From NCBI GenBank assembly GCA_905183005.1, contig CAJJDO010000164.1, positions 124,001 through 188,000 of the forward strand: a DNA stretch of 64,000 nt, given 5' to 3'. The stretch is from Paramecium pentaurelia (lineage: Eukaryota; Ciliophora; Oligohymenophorea; Peniculida; Parameciidae). The notes under the pieces were generated by a model that saw nothing but the letters and a program-made list of their open reading frames with translations, was not told the origin of the DNA and searched no databases. Made by a program: the position numbers and the translations under genes. Numbering within the stretch: position 1 is the stretch's first letter; each line of letters opens with the position of its first letter. Below are positions 13,620 through 26,194 of the stretch, piece after piece.

Positions 13620-13970
13620 TTAAGCTTAAAACAATCAAGCCTTCAATGCCTCAATGGCATCTCCAAATGTCTTAAAAATTAAAATTTGGTATATTGGAGT
13701 ATATGCATAAATATTTTAGGGTGTAATCTCCAAATTTTCATTGAAAATAAATGCTCTTTAGGTATTTTTATAGAACATGATATTGGTTTATTATCAAAAG
13801 GTTCATTTAATAATAGAAATTTAATAATATTCCAAATTTCTAATCTATAATTTTTCTGCCCATTAGATTATAGATTTACAATACCTATGTTCCATGTTTA
13901 TTTATGATAGAAGCATCCACGTGAACATTTTAATTTCTAAACCAAATTTCGAGCCCTCTGTAAAGTATAT
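13620..13970 (-). pseudogene. Protein-like remnants, possible RNase H-like piece
   Basis: Several frames on the minus strand look protein-coding but are broken by frame changes: AYIYFTEGSKFGLEI near 13.95 kb, LEIWNIIKFLLLNEPFDNKP near 13.82 kb and FKTFGDAIEALKA near 13.65 kb. The first vaguely recalls the TDGS start of RNase H domains found in retroelement polyproteins, but with E for the catalytic D. This is an inference from a short match and is weak. Confidence 0.25.
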
Positions 13971-16267
13971 ATAGGCAGCAAATAGATATAAGTTCTAAAA
14001 TAAAACCTTAAAAACAAAGGAAATCTTCGTTTCTATAATCTCCATGTTTATGGATGATATATTATTTCTGACTAAAATAATTATAGGATTTCCTTCTCTT
14101 TTTAAAAGTAATAATATTTAGGCCATTCTCCTCTTTTTTGAGCCCATATATTGGACTTATTGAGAAAAATGATATTGAAGATACTAAGTTTTATTTTTTT
14201 CTCATAAAATTCTTTGATAAAGAAAGAGCTCCAGTAAATTAATTTATATTAAAAATTTACCTATTTAAAAAGGGGCTGACACTGCATTTTATAATACATA
14301 AACACTCAGAGTTTAGTGATGAATCTAAACTTACTCAAAACTTTGCCTTATCTATTGAATATAAAAAATGGATACTCAAAGTTTTTATCCCATCTCTTTG
14401 CTTGAAGGAGTTATTAATAACAGCTATCTCTATCATATAGCTAATGCTATAAACACTAATATCATGATTAATTATATTTCAAAAAATTACAGAAGAATAT
14501 AATTGATATACGGAATAATAGAACTATCCATAAAAAAATTACTAAACATTTTTCTTTGAAGAAAATGTTATATAGAATTCATATCGTGGGATCTTGAATT
14601 ATAGAAATTATTATGATAGAAGAAACAAAAAATGGAGAGGCAGAATATACCATTTAAAAGCAAACTTTTAAAGACATAAATAACCAAATCTTCAATGAGT
14701 CATGAGCTGGATAGCTCTACATAACAAACAGGATGGTGAACTTAGATCCTCTTTTAACTATCAATCCTCATTAAAAGACAAAAACATAAGAACTAAGATA
14801 AACATAATGGAACATAAGCTCAATGTAAACTAAAAAGCCCACACATATTTTGCCTTGAAGAAATAAGATACTATTAATTTTAATATTCCCATAATTATAA
14901 TTATTTTTTAGTCGGTGGACTTTCTGATAGATCTGGTGAAGTTTATTGGAAGTTATAGGTATTTTGACACAAAAGATGTGAAAAGAAGCTTAAACCAAAA
15001 GTTTAAAACTGAAATTATATTTGTTTCAAAATAAGAAATTAAAAAACAGATATAATTTTATTTAACTTCTTTTTACATACAGGCTAAGAGTATGTTAAAA
15101 GCTAAAATAATTTAAAACTCTGATTAACGAAATTATAATCAATTATTACCATAGCCTTTTTTTTAATATCGTTGGTTTGAGGGAACCTATAGATTCCCTT
15201 TATATGAAACAGTCTCCACATATAATTTAATAATAAAATCAATAAATTAATTTTTTAAATATAATTTTAAACTTGATTATGATTCTTTTTATCATCCATG
15301 ATGACACATATACACTATTAATTGTAATTTTATGCAGATTAAATATCAATACATAATTTAGAAAATTTTCTCAAAAAACCAAAACAAAATATTTTCTAAA
15401 ATTGAACTAATTAAATAGGCGACGCATCTTAATTAATAATATGTTAAATTTGCTTTTTTTAGTTCATGAAACTAAAATTAGAATTAAAAACCTTTTTTTT
15501 TTAAGATACAAAAATATATGTGTAACAAAAAAACTTCATGTTTAGATTTTTTGGACTTACATAACGAAAGTCTTTCAAAATATTATTCAAGATATTTTAT
15601 AGTTTAGTTATTTTTATTTTATTATTTAGACATTGATAGAAACTGTTTCTATTAAGGGATTCTAAAGTGTTCCAAAAAAAAACAATTTGAAACAAGGCTA
15701 TGGTAATGCTAAGAATGGATAAACTAATATTATTTTTGTGACTATATCAATCTAAAATTGGATAATAAATTAGATTAACATTACTAAAATAAAAAGAATT
15801 TAAATCTCCCCTTTCAAAAACACTAAAAGATATAGTAGAGAATAATTAAAATAAGGAATAGATTGGGTTTGAATTTTAATAGATTAAATAATTAAGTATA
15901 TTGTACTCCAAAAAGAAGGAAGGAGAAATTTATAGGCGCTATATATATAAGGAAGAAAAAATATCATATTTCTCACAGATTGAATAATTATAATAAAATT
16001 AAACAAAAGTATAGTGATTGCCATATAAATGGTATTTTTGATAAATTTTTAAAATTATATAATAAAAAATAAATTTATTTTAAAAGACTTAAGGAATAAC
16101 TAAACTTTAGAGTAAATTTTCTCAATTAATAAAGTATATTCGTAAATCATAAGAGAAATCAATTTAGAACAATAGTAGTTTTAAGTTCTCTCTATAATTT
16201 TTTTGAGATAAGATAAATTGGTAATTTAAACAAATACAATTAAAAAAAATGAAAATACTGATTTTAA

Positions 16268-16612
16268 AAAGGAGTTGTTTAGGGTTTACCCATTTTCCCA
16301 TCTTTATTCAATATTTATTTAGACTAATTTCTGGAGAATTAAAATAGAAATATTATTTTATAAGCATTAATTATATTGTTTATGCAAATGACTTATTTGG
16401 ATAAAATTCATAAGAATATTTTTTGTAATGTTCGGAGAAGAAAGTAAAAATTGGAACTTGTGTATTAAATAGTCAAAATCAACATATTTTTACACAGAGA
16501 ATCATTCAAAAATTGAAGCATTTGAAATTTTCAAATCAGGAACCACATTAAATAATAATAGATTCGAATTAAAAAATTAACCAAAAAGTGAAATTGGATT
16601 CGTAGTGAAATG
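16268..16612 (+). pseudogene. Broken reverse transcriptase (retroelement remnant)
   Basis: Three reverse-transcriptase landmarks appear in order within 250 bp but in different frames. The first is GVVQGLPIFPSLFNIYLDQF near 16271, matching the conserved GxxQGxPxSPxLFNIYL block. The second is YANDLFG at 16381, matching the catalytic YADD box with N replacing the first D. The third is NWNLCIKQSKSTYF near 16450, matching the segment after the palm domain. At least one frame change lies between the first two, and another in the A-run just upstream (NTDFKK to GVVQ). The block order fits a non-LTR (LINE-type) element. The D-to-N change and frame breaks mean it cannot encode an active enzyme. Upstream parts of the domain could not be traced with confidence. 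Confidence 0.65.
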
Positions 16613-17714
16613 AAGATGATGGTATAATTGAATTATGAAATTTATATAATAATTCTTTACCTGAACATTAAGAGACTTGTGTAGAATTCAATTTAAGAAT
16701 ATTAAAACAGATTTTATTTAAATAACAAGACAATTTTTTTAAATTGCAATCAGTTTACTAAAATAGATAAAAAGTTAAATTATTGATAGATTAACTAATT
16801 TAAAATATAAGAACTAGATTCCGAATAGTTTTAGAATTAATTTAAAATTTTCTATTCCATAATTCATTAGGATTTTTTGATCATATTGCGTCTGAAGATT
16901 TAAATATTTAAGCAGAAAAAGTGATTGATATAATTAAAGTGAAAAAGATATGATAACGGTTTAAAGGTTACTAGAGTTTGAAATTGAAAATTATCAAATA
17001 TAATTAGAGAGAGTCTTAGTATATGCTCCTTAACATGATTATGTAATAATAATAGCAATTCAAAATCTTTTATAACTAATCTTCTTCATCTGTCTATTTT
17101 ATATAATTTTGTGAGTTTTTGTGTTCTTTTTTGTTTTTCAGTTCTAAAGTTTACAATTTATATCTTCTGACAATTAGGAGGGGTCTTAAGCAGATATAAA
17201 GAGGCATCAACTGTTTTAAAAAAAGGTGAACTAACGATAAATATTGAATATCTTCTTAAGTAAAATTAATTAATCCATCCTCCTGCATAGGATTCTTAAA
17301 CACTTCTTGCTTGCCATATGTTACTGAGTATAAGAAATTTATAAGCCATTGTAGGAGTTTATTTAAAAAAACCCCAACTTCTAATTCTCTAAGTCTACAT
17401 TTAAATATATTTATATACCTACCATCCTTGTAAATCTAAACCATATAAATCAGGTTCGATTACTCTTATTAACTGATTGGCATAATTTTAACTTAAACTA
17501 TTAAGGCTTATAAATAGGAGAAAAAATATTTATTTGCGTAGGTGGATATATATATAGAGGTATTGTTATTAGAGATTTTTTATCTAATTAACATTATAAA
17601 GGAAAACTCAAATATTTTCATTTCTTTGCCTAACTCCAACATAAATCAATTAACCTCCCACACCATAAACTGATTTGATTAGTCTCCCTAGAAATATAGT
17701 CCAATAATAAGATT

Positions 17715-18761
17715 AATTTAGCCCTTTTAAAAAAACAATTGTATTATGTCCTATCAATTTTATAAAGATGATAAGTAAGCTAGATAAGAATATGTTCTAA
17801 ATTTATTAAGTTTTAAAAGCAAAGGAACAGAACTTATTTATTTTTATGAATTTGCTAAGTGATTATGGATATTAAAGTTATCAAATCTTAGAGTGAACCA
17901 TCAATAAAATTCGATAATCATTAAATAAATGAATTATTCATAAATATAAAAAGGGATGCTTAGATAATTTCTAGACCATGCTTCTATTCATTCGGTTTAT
18001 ATTCTATAGATCATAATCCAAATAAATTAATATTCTCAAAAAAAATAGAAAATAATCAGAAGAAAAAAATTTAAATCAAATCTTTAATCAAGATAAAAAA
18101 TATAAGACCTATTAAATATAACTAATAATTATTCTCAATAATTAATTAAAATAGTGAATTTTAATTAAATTTTATAATACGGCTAATAGATACACAATAT
18201 CTTTCAAAATTAATCAAGGCTTTTATTAAAAAGTAGTGTATTCAAATCATTTAAACTTATCAAATATATTTATCCTTCTTTCCTGTATTATCAATATATG
18301 AATACGTTTCTTAATTCTTCTCTAATATCAAATACGTTTCCATAGAGTGATGACAATATAACAATAAAAAATGGATATCATTCTCCGAAAAACTCATTTC
18401 AGCTTGGTGTATAGAATAAAGAATCAATGTCCTAATCAAATCTATATATTTGAAAAATATAGAAGAAGAGAATATTGATTAGCTCTTATCTACTAATAGA
18501 GTCTGAATGACTTCACATCATTAATTAGCTTTTCTAAAACTTAAAGATATTTAAGATACAAATACATCTCAAATAGTAATTAATTCTAAGTTTATGTAAA
18601 TTTAATTAATTATAAAGTTTTAATATAAAATTAAAATTTTAATCTATCTTGGAAATCTAGAATGAATTTTCAAGATACTTTAAATAATATTATTATTTAG
18701 TTTCACTTTAAATTTTAAAAAAATACTTAGGAGAAATATGGATTTTTGACAAGCAAATTGG
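17715..18761 (+). repeat. 1,047-nt block, copy 1 of perfect tandem pair
   Basis: Identical to 18763-19809 as far as I can compare, and separated from it by a single N at 18762. It begins aatttagccc and ends gcaaattgg. Identity in non-coding DNA plus the one-base gap indicates overlapping contig ends joined without merging. Confidence 0.95.
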
Positions 18762-18762
18762 N

Positions 18763-19809
18763 AATTTAGCCCTTTTAAAAAAACAATTGTATTATGTCCT
18801 ATCAATTTTATAAAGATGATAAGTAAGCTAGATAAGAATATGTTCTAAATTTATTAAGTTTTAAAAGCAAAGGAACAGAACTTATTTATTTTTATGAATT
18901 TGCTAAGTGATTATGGATATTAAAGTTATCAAATCTTAGAGTGAACCATCAATAAAATTCGATAATCATTAAATAAATGAATTATTCATAAATATAAAAA
19001 GGGATGCTTAGATAATTTCTAGACCATGCTTCTATTCATTCGGTTTATATTCTATAGATCATAATCCAAATAAATTAATATTCTCAAAAAAAATAGAAAA
19101 TAATCAGAAGAAAAAAATTTAAATCAAATCTTTAATCAAGATAAAAAATATAAGACCTATTAAATATAACTAATAATTATTCTCAATAATTAATTAAAAT
19201 AGTGAATTTTAATTAAATTTTATAATACGGCTAATAGATACACAATATCTTTCAAAATTAATCAAGGCTTTTATTAAAAAGTAGTGTATTCAAATCATTT
19301 AAACTTATCAAATATATTTATCCTTCTTTCCTGTATTATCAATATATGAATACGTTTCTTAATTCTTCTCTAATATCAAATACGTTTCCATAGAGTGATG
19401 ACAATATAACAATAAAAAATGGATATCATTCTCCGAAAAACTCATTTCAGCTTGGTGTATAGAATAAAGAATCAATGTCCTAATCAAATCTATATATTTG
19501 AAAAATATAGAAGAAGAGAATATTGATTAGCTCTTATCTACTAATAGAGTCTGAATGACTTCACATCATTAATTAGCTTTTCTAAAACTTAAAGATATTT
19601 AAGATACAAATACATCTCAAATAGTAATTAATTCTAAGTTTATGTAAATTTAATTAATTATAAAGTTTTAATATAAAATTAAAATTTTAATCTATCTTGG
19701 AAATCTAGAATGAATTTTCAAGATACTTTAAATAATATTATTATTTAGTTTCACTTTAAATTTTAAAAAAATACTTAGGAGAAATATGGATTTTTGACAA
19801 GCAAATTGG
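18763..19809 (+). repeat. 1,047-nt block, copy 2 of perfect tandem pair
   Basis: Second copy of the block at 17715-18761, beginning immediately after the single N. Probably the same genomic locus represented twice. Confidence 0.95.
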
Positions 19810-20378
19810 ATATTTAAATACACAGCTAAATAAAAATAAAAAGTAATCCTTTTTGTATGACATTTTTCATTAGTTTTATTAGTATAGGTTTTTCTAAATT
19901 TTTGTTTTTAAACTCTTATTTTGGTTAATACTTTTAACATTCTCAGAGAAGGTTATTTGTTTTATGAATTACATATCTAGTCGTCATAAAATAATATGAA
20001 TAATTTGAAACGCATTATTTGCAAATAGGAAAAATAAAATGAAATATTTATCATAAATTAGTATTTATAACAAACTAATACATCTAATTCAAGAAAAATA
20101 ATTAGAATAGTTCTTATCTCAACTTAGGTATGATAATTGCATTAAAATTATTAACTCAAACCTATGCAATTATAAGAGTCTCCATAAGATATTCTAAGCA
20201 ATAAATTCAGTCTTTCTATAGTGTTATTCATTCATATATTTTGTGCTAATAAGATATATTAATCACTTGTTAATTTTTTTTTCAAATTAAAAATATAAAT
20301 ACAATTATTTTAATGTCAATAAATAAAATTAATAGAGTTAAAAAATATAAAATTAAATATTAAATTTATTATCTAAAA

Positions 20379-22735
20379 ATGTCATCAAAAGTAAATGAAA
20401 TTAAGAATTGTTCAACTCATCAACTCCAGATAGTTGCAGTCGATCTTAAAGCCACTAAAGAAAAACAAGAGAAATTCTTATGTGTCAAATGTCTGATAGA
20501 TAGAGTTGATGGAAATTATATAGTGTTATTGAAAGAAGGATTAGAAATGATTGATTAGATGAAAAATAAATTTAAAGAACAAACCATATCACATACTCAA
20601 CAACAATAGGAAAATATAAAGTCACTTTAATCCTCTGTCTTAGAGATGAATAAACTTTTCTCTGATGTCTTTACAAAGCTCTAAAATAACTTTGATGAAA
20701 TAATCAATTCAAATTAATAAGACATTTAGACTAAGGAAAAAACTGTAGAGGAAATAGATTTAGATTAAGATTTTGAAACTCTATCAGATATTTATAAAGG
20801 CAACTCTGATTTTGACATGCCCAAACCAAAAATTAAAATAGATAATTTCAAATCATTAATGGATAATTACTAGAGCCAATTTTTTTCAATGGCAAATTCA
20901 TCATCATTTTCTTAAACGTTTGAATAAATCAAGAAAATTAAATCCTAATATCAAAATGAATTTTCAATAGATTAAGAATTTATTTAAATATATAAGAATG
21001 TAAGTATAAATAAATAATATAGAAAACTCCAAGTTTAAAATATAATTGTAAAATACATGAATAAGAAATAATAATGGTTAATATAAATGAATGTGAAAAT
21101 GAATAATAAAATAGATTTGCATGTGTTGAATGTATTTAATAATATCCAAATAAATATATTTCATTAAACGAAGCAAATAAAAAATGGAATTAATATAAAT
21201 AATAATCAAAAGAAATTAATAATAATTATTAAAATTAAAGATAATCTAAATTTAATTAAGCTATTTAAATGATATCTTAATTTAAATAATCATATAATAA
21301 TTAAATTAATGAAATTATTTAATCATTAGAAAAATAATATAAATTAGATGAATCTATTATAATATTAGGAGATAATAATTAAATTAATTTTACTATAGAT
21401 GAATTAGATTAATAAGAAATATTAAAAATATTAAATATTTTAAGTTAATAAGATTAACATTATAATTTAAAATAATAATAATTAAAATTAAATTAAGATG
21501 ATTCTATCTATTTATAAAATTTTATATTAAATTTAGATAATCTTATTTAATTAAATATATTAAATAAAAATAATTTAATGAATATATTTATAGATAATTA
21601 ATAATAATTAATAAATATAAATCATATTTAATTAAATTAGAATTAAATAGATTCATAATCAATTATTCAGAAATTTAAAATTTTAGAATAATATATTAAT
21701 ATTATTAAAGATTCTTTTAATTATTATAAGAATTTATAATAACAAATAAATTAAATTGATTTATCATAATTATTAGAATAATAATAAAAAGAATATTAAT
21801 AATATTAATCTAATTCTAATTTAATGTAAATATTAATTATTGCTGAAGATAATTCATAATTATTATTAGTTAATTAATAATAATTATTAAAATTATAAGA
21901 ATTAAATATTCAATAATAAGAATAATTAAAATAATTAAATTAAGAAATAGATCAATTGAAAAAGAATGAATTACAATTATAAAATGAATTATAATAAAAT
22001 AAATAATTAAATGATACTTTAAATACTAAATTAAAAGAATAATAATAATAATATTAATAATTATAAGATACTTTAAATAATAATATAAAAGAATTAAAAA
22101 CTAAAGATTAAGAATTATAGAATCAATTACTTTAACATTAAGATTTATTAAAAGAATTAAAATGTGTATATCCATATATATCTATAAAATGGACAATTGG
22201 TAAAAATACAATTTTAAAAGATGATTATTTTAGTAAAATTCTTAAAACAATTGAAGAAAAAACTAAGAAAAAAGTGAAAAACTAATATTTCATTTATTCT
22301 GGAGCATAAAATGGATTAAATGGACAATCCTTTTGGAAATCTGTTGATAAACTATCAAATTTATTAATGATATTTAAATCTAAAAGTGGATATATTTTTG
22401 GTGCATTTTCTCCATGTACATGGATGTCAAATTGTAATGGTTATATTTAAGATGATACATTGTCATCATTTATATTTTCATAGACTCATGATTAAATATA
22501 TCCTATCAAAGAAGGATATAAATAACATGCTATTTATAGTGGTCAATAATATGGACCTATTTTTGGTAGTGGTCATGATATTTATATTTCAACAGATTTT
22601 TAAGGTTCTTCTTCTAATTTAGGAAATTCTTATCAATGTGATTAATTCCAAATAAATAATAATCGTACACATTTATTTGGTCAATCAACTCCAAATATAG
22701 CAGAATGTGAGATATTGATGTTAACATTTTTATGA
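20379..22735 (+). CDS. TLDc-domain protein with two Cys/His motifs and Gln-rich coiled coil (copy 2)
   Basis: About 777 residues. Two B-box-like zinc motifs: residues 11-50 (CSTHQLQ, then FLCVKCL) and near residue 220 (CKIHEQE, then FACVECIQQYP). A 23-nt intron at about 21001 joins these two parts in phase, so I model one gene rather than two. The middle is an extremely Gln/Asn/Leu-rich coiled coil encoded largely by TAA codons. The C-terminus is a TLDc domain (AQNGLNGQSFW, LLMIFKSKSGYIFGAFSP, YGPIFGSGHDI, ECEILMLTFL) nearly identical in DNA sequence to the gene at 9581-10864. Function is unknown; the layout suggests a zinc-binding, self-associating protein with a TLDc effector end. Confidence 0.87.
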
Positions 22736-23064
22736 ATTATATATATATATTTAGATTATTGATCTATACAAATTATATTAAATATATATCAATTAATTAT
22801 ATATAACATTGCTATTAAATAATTTAAATTATTCGATGGTTTCTTTATTTAGAAATTCATTATTAAATTAAATATAATATAATATTATAAAATTTAACAA
22901 TTAAAATTTGAAGTTCCAAGTTTCTAAACAATTAATATCATAGTTAAAGTATGATAATTCTCTTAGGTATAATTTGAAATCAAATATTATAAAATTATAA
23001 TAAAGAGGTTTATTTTAAGATAATTATAATTAAAACTAAACCATGATTCATGGTTGTAAACTCA
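22736..23064. other. Intergenic spacer
   Basis: About 330 bp between convergent genes; A+T-rich, no feature recognised. Confidence 0.5.
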
Positions 23065-23430
23065 TCAATCAGATAAGTTTGACTTCTTTTCAATGCTTAA
23101 TTAAATATTGGATTATTTGGCTATATCCAAGATAAATTAAATAATCACGCACAAAACGACTATCAGAAAAATTGACAAAACAGTGGCAATTACTATTCTT
23201 TTGGTTTCATTGTCTTTATTTTACAAGTCTAATAGAATAAGGAATTGAAAGTTACCTAGAAAATTATAGAAAGGTGTTCCTTAAAAAAAATCTGCAATTT
23301 CTAATAAGAATAATTCTTTAGTTTAAATAGGTTTGTTTTCTTGTTTGTTAAGATTGTTAATGAAGGCAGGTTGAATTTGATCTGAAATTGGAATTGAATG
23401 AACAAATGGTAAGAGAAGCAATAATAACAT
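23065..23430 (-). CDS. Small signal-peptide, single-pass membrane protein (copy 2)
   Basis: Begins with a clear signal peptide (MLLLLLLPFVHS), followed by a polar lumenal part containing FLLEIADFFQGTPFYNFL. A 27-nt intron follows, then DLQNKDNETKR and a membrane helix (IVIATVLSIFLIVVLCVIIQ), ending in a short polar tail. It aligns along its length with the protein at 315-698, including the intron position. It lies 26 bp downstream of the PX gene on the same strand. Predicted type I topology, about 112 residues. The family is not one I can name. Confidence 0.75.
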
Positions 23431-23456
23431 TAATACTCTAATTATTTATATATAAT

Positions 23457-23995
23457 TCAAACATCCAATTTAAATCGATGAAGGGAATCAAGGTCAGCTT
23501 TTTTGAATGCTTTTTATTTTGAATTGTTGATGAAGTCTTGGAATACTTTAGAATCACGAACTTAAGGATCTTTAAAAAGAGCCTACATATATGAGATTAA
23601 TTTAAAACCTAAAGATAGATATTAAGTTATGATTTTCTGGTTGAAATGAAATCTGGATTTAGATTACCAAAGAGTCTTTTAACTGGGAAAGTGGGTAATT
23701 GGGACTTGATCACTTCATCAAGGGTTTAATGGAGCTCAGATAACATGCTATATCTAGTCCAAAATGACCATACAACATTATCAACTTTAAGTCTAATGAG
23801 GTATTAGGTATGGGAATTGCCTTTAATTTTGTGGTCGTGTAAAGAAATCCAATCATTGGTGTCAAGTAAACGACGTTTACGCTTCTTTGATTTACCCAAG
23901 AATTGCAAGACTGGAGCTTCTGAGGTATGGGGTTATGATTATCCGACCTATTGATAATTTATATTAGTAAATACATGAAGGTGAAATTACATCAT
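23457..23995 (-). CDS. PX (phosphoinositide-binding) domain protein
   Basis: A small protein that is almost entirely a PX domain, a module that binds phosphatidylinositol 3-phosphate and related lipids on endosomal membranes. Visible signature: WISLHDHKIKG, then YLIRLKVDNVVWSFWTRYSM, SELHQTL, LPTFPVKRLFGN, FISTRKSQLNIYLQALF and the terminal helix RDSKVFQDFINNS. The RYS and the FP.K segment match the lipid-binding core. A 26-nt intron after NIYLQ restores the PX frame. A second possible intron of 27 nt near the start keeps phase, so the N-terminal 10-20 residues are uncertain. A basic run (KSKKRKRR) precedes the domain. Confidence 0.88.
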
Positions 23996-24434
23996 AGTTG
24001 TAGGTAAGAAGGATTTGCAGTTTTATTTAAAAATAAATATTTATGAAATATAATTTATTGATCATTAGAAATAATCATAAATGAGTATTAGATAGTAATA
24101 AGATTATATTATCCATTTATTTAATATACTCTATTACTTAGTTTATTGATAAATTCTAAGAATAAATTTATATGACTGATTGAATTTGTAAATATATTTG
24201 TTCTATATTTATAATTTAAGATTAATTCAAATAATATATAATACTTATTTGAAACTTATAATTTATTCTAAATATTTGTTTTTTTATTCTCTAATTTTAA
24301 CTTTATATATATATTATGACTATCAATGTAAATAGTAAAAATAGATTATGTAATTTTATAATTATAGAATACTTATGTAATTATAAATATATTTTAATAA
24401 TATGATAATTATATAGATATACAATAATAACTAA
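23996..24434. other. Intergenic spacer
   Basis: About 440 bp of A+T-rich DNA between two minus-strand genes. No coding frame or motif recognised. Confidence 0.5.
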
Positions 24435-25691
24435 TCAAATATTCAAATAATCAAATTCATTACATTCTAATTAAACAATCTATCCAAAATTCTAATCAAA
24501 GAATTTAGATATTTCCTATTTTGTATTCTAATATACTTAAGTAACTCTCACAAAAGTACTCAAATGACCAAAGAATTATCCAGCTATTTCCTATAATTAT
24601 TATAATGTAATTAATCCTAATGGTTAAATTGTATTCCATTCCTATAATACTTCTGGTTTTTTGAATTAATTGGATAATTGATACATTAGATTCTGAGAGT
24701 ATAATAATGATCATACTTCCTTTTTTGATAATATGGATCTCAATTCTCCTAAATTACACTGTATGATAAAAGGATCATTTGGTTACTTATAGAATATCTA
24801 TTTCTCTAATAATTTAATAGTTTCAGCCAAATCTTCATAATGTTATTTATTTAATGTATTCCAAATCTATTCTTTATTTACTAGAATTTAACTATATTTC
24901 ATTAATAATTGCACTTCATGAGTATTACCTTTTAGGTTCTTTTTACCAATCTATTTGACCATCTTGGAATTTTCAATTGGTATTTCTAGAAGACATAACA
25001 AATTAGAACAATTTATTAAACATAATATAATTGTTTTGTACAATTCATACAGAATCTCTAAATCTAATATATTATCTTACTTGATTATTGTAATGGTTGT
25101 AATTTGATGAATAATGCAAAATATTTCTTAAATTCAGGATCCTCAGTTTATTTATATTATTTGATGTATTCAATATTATCATTAAATTTCTTATAATTTA
25201 TATATAAATACCTTGTATTATTCTTCCTTTTATTTAAGTATAATTTAATGGAGATTTACTTCATTAGATAATAATGTCATCTATTATAATAGTTGTGTAT
25301 TCTTTTCTTGAAGATGTAACAACACTTCACATAAAGATTTCTTGATCTTTGTTTAATCGAATTAATGAAATATTGGATGTATATTAGCTCTGATTTAAGT
25401 AATCCTTTCATTACCCTAAATAATAAATTATTCACAATAACTCCATTAAACAAATGATACATGCTCTATAAAAAATTGATTTAATAAAGCAATAGCATTA
25501 TTAATTAATGTACGTGATCTATTTTCTTATTCAAAATGTTTATCTAATTCAATCAGCAATTCAATCATTCTTTTTGCTATATTAAAGAAGCGACCAAATT
25601 ATTTAAATAAAGATGCTAAATAACAATCAGCTTTCAAATTAAGTGTCTTCTCTAAAAAATCACTAAACTCATCCACACGTAGAATTTACAT
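24435..25691 (-). CDS. Unknown helical protein
   Basis: Starts at ATG 25691 (MQILRVDEFSDFLEK) and runs to TGA at 24435 through three short introns: after EEQYK, a 17-nt one after PLQQS and a 24-nt one after ILSKKE. Each restores a long protein-like frame, and the composition is clearly coding. The product, about 390 residues, appears all-helical (LNLKADCYLASLFKQFGRFF, then LINNAIALLNQFF, LPCLE-type hydrophobic helices and a C-terminal QEISKFFDQNFGQIV). No signal peptide or membrane segment. It might be a vesicle-tethering or scaffold component, but this is only an impression from its helical nature; no family is recognised. Confidence 0.72.
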
Positions 25692-26194
25692 CTATTATAT
25701 AAATATTATAAATATGATAAAAATATTAATTAGAAAATTAACTAATCTATTTAATTATATTAATCTAGAAGATATCTACAGATATTAAATTATATCATAT
25801 TAATTATAAAATATTATCTATTTTTAAATACAAATTAAAATAAATAGATATAATATCTTATTATTAATACAAATATATTATTTAAATGAATATCTTAATA
25901 CAATAATAATGATGATATAATTATAAAAAGTTAAATCATAAATTATCATATAAATTCAATTAATAATTAGAATAATTGAATATTATCAAAACTCTTCCTT
26001 TTATTCTCTATAATTAAGTTTATTATAATTTTACAAATTATATGTGGTGCATTAAAAGAGATGATAATTAGCAATTAAATAAGATAATTGACAAGTAATC
26101 ATAGAAATAATAATGATTTATTATTAATTTATTTAATACATCTATATACAAAACAATATTAATCACTTAATTATTTAATCAATAAATAATGTTA
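25692..26194. other. Intergenic spacer
   Basis: About 500 bp, very A+T-rich, between two minus-strand genes; nothing recognised. Confidence 0.5.

Larger units (their letters stand above)
10865..20378. other. Gene-poor 9.5-kb region with eroded coding remnants
   Basis: This region lies between the two TLDc genes and has no gene with a clear family match. It contains a long uncertain ORF (11122-12246), minus-strand protein-like pieces around 13.6-13.95 kb, plus-strand pieces around 14.6-14.83 kb, a broken reverse transcriptase (16268-16612) and a duplicated assembly block (17715-19809). Homopolymer runs and frame breaks are frequent. It resembles transposon-derived DNA in decay. Confidence 0.6.

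Noticed and set aside
17715..19809. Recent segmental duplication as biology
   Set aside because: The single N between two identical blocks points to unmerged contig ends instead.
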